Shown: positions 63,875-64,000 of the stretch, piece by piece
Layout: each line of letters begins with the position of its first letter
Position numbering within the stretch: position 1 is the stretch's first letter
From: Apodemia mormo
Taxonomy: Eukaryota; Arthropoda; Insecta; Lepidoptera; Riodinidae
Length of the DNA: 64,000 bases
NCBI GenBank assembly: GCA_036924255.1
Contig: JAUPFN010000027.1
Coordinates: 8,015,735-8,079,734 of the forward strand
Reading direction: 5' to 3'
Position numbers and translations under genes: made by a program
The notes under the pieces: model-generated
What the model saw: the letters and a program-made list of their open reading frames with translations, nothing else
Told to the model about the DNA's origin: nothing
Database searches by the model: none

Positions 63875-64000
63875 CTTAACTCTTACCCTCTGACCACAAT
63901 ACTTAGCTCTCCTGGTTTTTTAGCGTAGTGATTGCGCGTAGTGCCTGAACGTAGTGACTTCCCGTAGCGACTTCACACAGCGACTTCACACAGCGACTTC
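63875..64000 (-). other. 5' leader of the gypsy element with short tandem repeats
   Basis: Upstream of the gag ATG, short repeats of the type GAAGTCGCTGTGT recur near the window edge (about 63930-64000). The leader continues beyond 64000, where the primer-binding site and 5' LTR should be. Confidence 0.5.

Larger units (their letters stand above)
22476..64000 (+). other. RyR: Ryanodine receptor gene, 5' portion (exons 1-6, continues past window)
   Basis: Six exons on the + strand splice into one open frame of 528 bases (176 codons) that I recognise as the N-terminus of insect ryanodine receptor, the tetrameric calcium-release channel of the sarcoplasmic/endoplasmic reticulum and the target of diamide insecticides. 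Every junction has a GT donor and AG acceptor, and intron phases are 0, 0, 0, 0, 2 for introns 1-5, with the sixth donor in phase 0. The encoded part is the start of the cytosolic N-terminal domain, a beta-trefoil of the type shared with IP3 receptors. Insect RyRs are roughly 5,100 residues long, so only about 3 percent is here. Intron sizes are 11.8, 1.9, 17.2, 2.1, 1.5 and more than 6.4 kb. I found no candidate for the seventh exon before 64000. Confidence 0.95.
58599..64000 (-). mobile_element. Ty3/gypsy LTR retrotransposon, 5' end beyond window
   Basis: Read on the - strand the element runs gag (63874 down to about 63149), pol (63152-59817), a 0.9-kb non-coding stretch, a polypurine-like tract and the 3' LTR (58907-58599). 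The order protease, reverse transcriptase, RNase H, integrase and the GPY/F-type C-terminus identify Ty3/gypsy. No env-like ORF follows pol. The element lies in RyR intron 6, antisense to the host gene. The 5' LTR and primer-binding site should lie just to the right of the window. Two defects, a gag stop codon and an altered YVDD box, suggest this copy cannot move on its own. Confidence 0.93.

Overview
This is eukaryotic nuclear DNA, very probably from a moth or butterfly. It is AT-rich and packed with repeats of lepidopteran type: Helitrons ending in a CGCGGG hairpin plus CAGCTAG, CR1/Jockey-like LINE tails and tRNA-derived SINEs. I cannot name the species. The only host gene I can support is the 5' end of the ryanodine receptor (RyR), the calcium-release channel of the sarcoplasmic/endoplasmic reticulum. 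It runs on the + strand. Six coding exons (22476-22532, 34340-34489, 36346-36399, 53622-53699, 55795-55913, 57436-57505) join with consistent phase and GT/AG borders into residues 1-176, the start of the N-terminal beta-trefoil domain. The rest of the gene lies beyond position 64000. About 35 kb of DNA holds 528 coding bases.

Positions 1-22408 lie upstream of the first coding exon, or in a non-coding 5' exon/intron region. No host gene is recognised there. The region holds SINEs, Helitrons, minisatellites, a 1.8 kb foldback element with arms of about 520 bp (9202-11023), several MITEs with 3-bp target duplications, a solo LTR (17472-17957) and a 213-bp palindromic MITE (18761-18973) whose two arms each carry a perfect CTCF-type consensus.

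Intron 1 (22533-34339) contains a complete Tc1/mariner-superfamily transposon (26813-28751) with TA target duplication, 89-bp inverted repeats and an intact 459-aa transposase whose catalytic residues are spaced DD82E. It also holds a 6 x 67-bp minisatellite and many SINEs. Intron 3 (17.2 kb) holds decayed LINE reverse-transcriptase pieces, SINEs and a solo LTR with a perfect 4-bp duplication. Intron 6 begins with a second copy of the CTCF-motif MITE, 36 bp after exon 6. It then runs into a Ty3/gypsy retrotransposon on the - strand (58599 to beyond 64000) with 3' LTR, a 1111-aa pol ORF and a gag ORF. This element has a changed reverse-transcriptase active site (YVDN) and an in-frame gag stop.

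The most abundant repeat is a SINE-like family of about 370 bp (called S1 here), with about 30 full or partial copies on both strands. Its 3' tail resembles the CR1-like LINE tails in the same window. Family names S1-S4, X and Y are labels used only in this annotation. Assignments of protein families rest on recognition of the translated sequence, without database searches.
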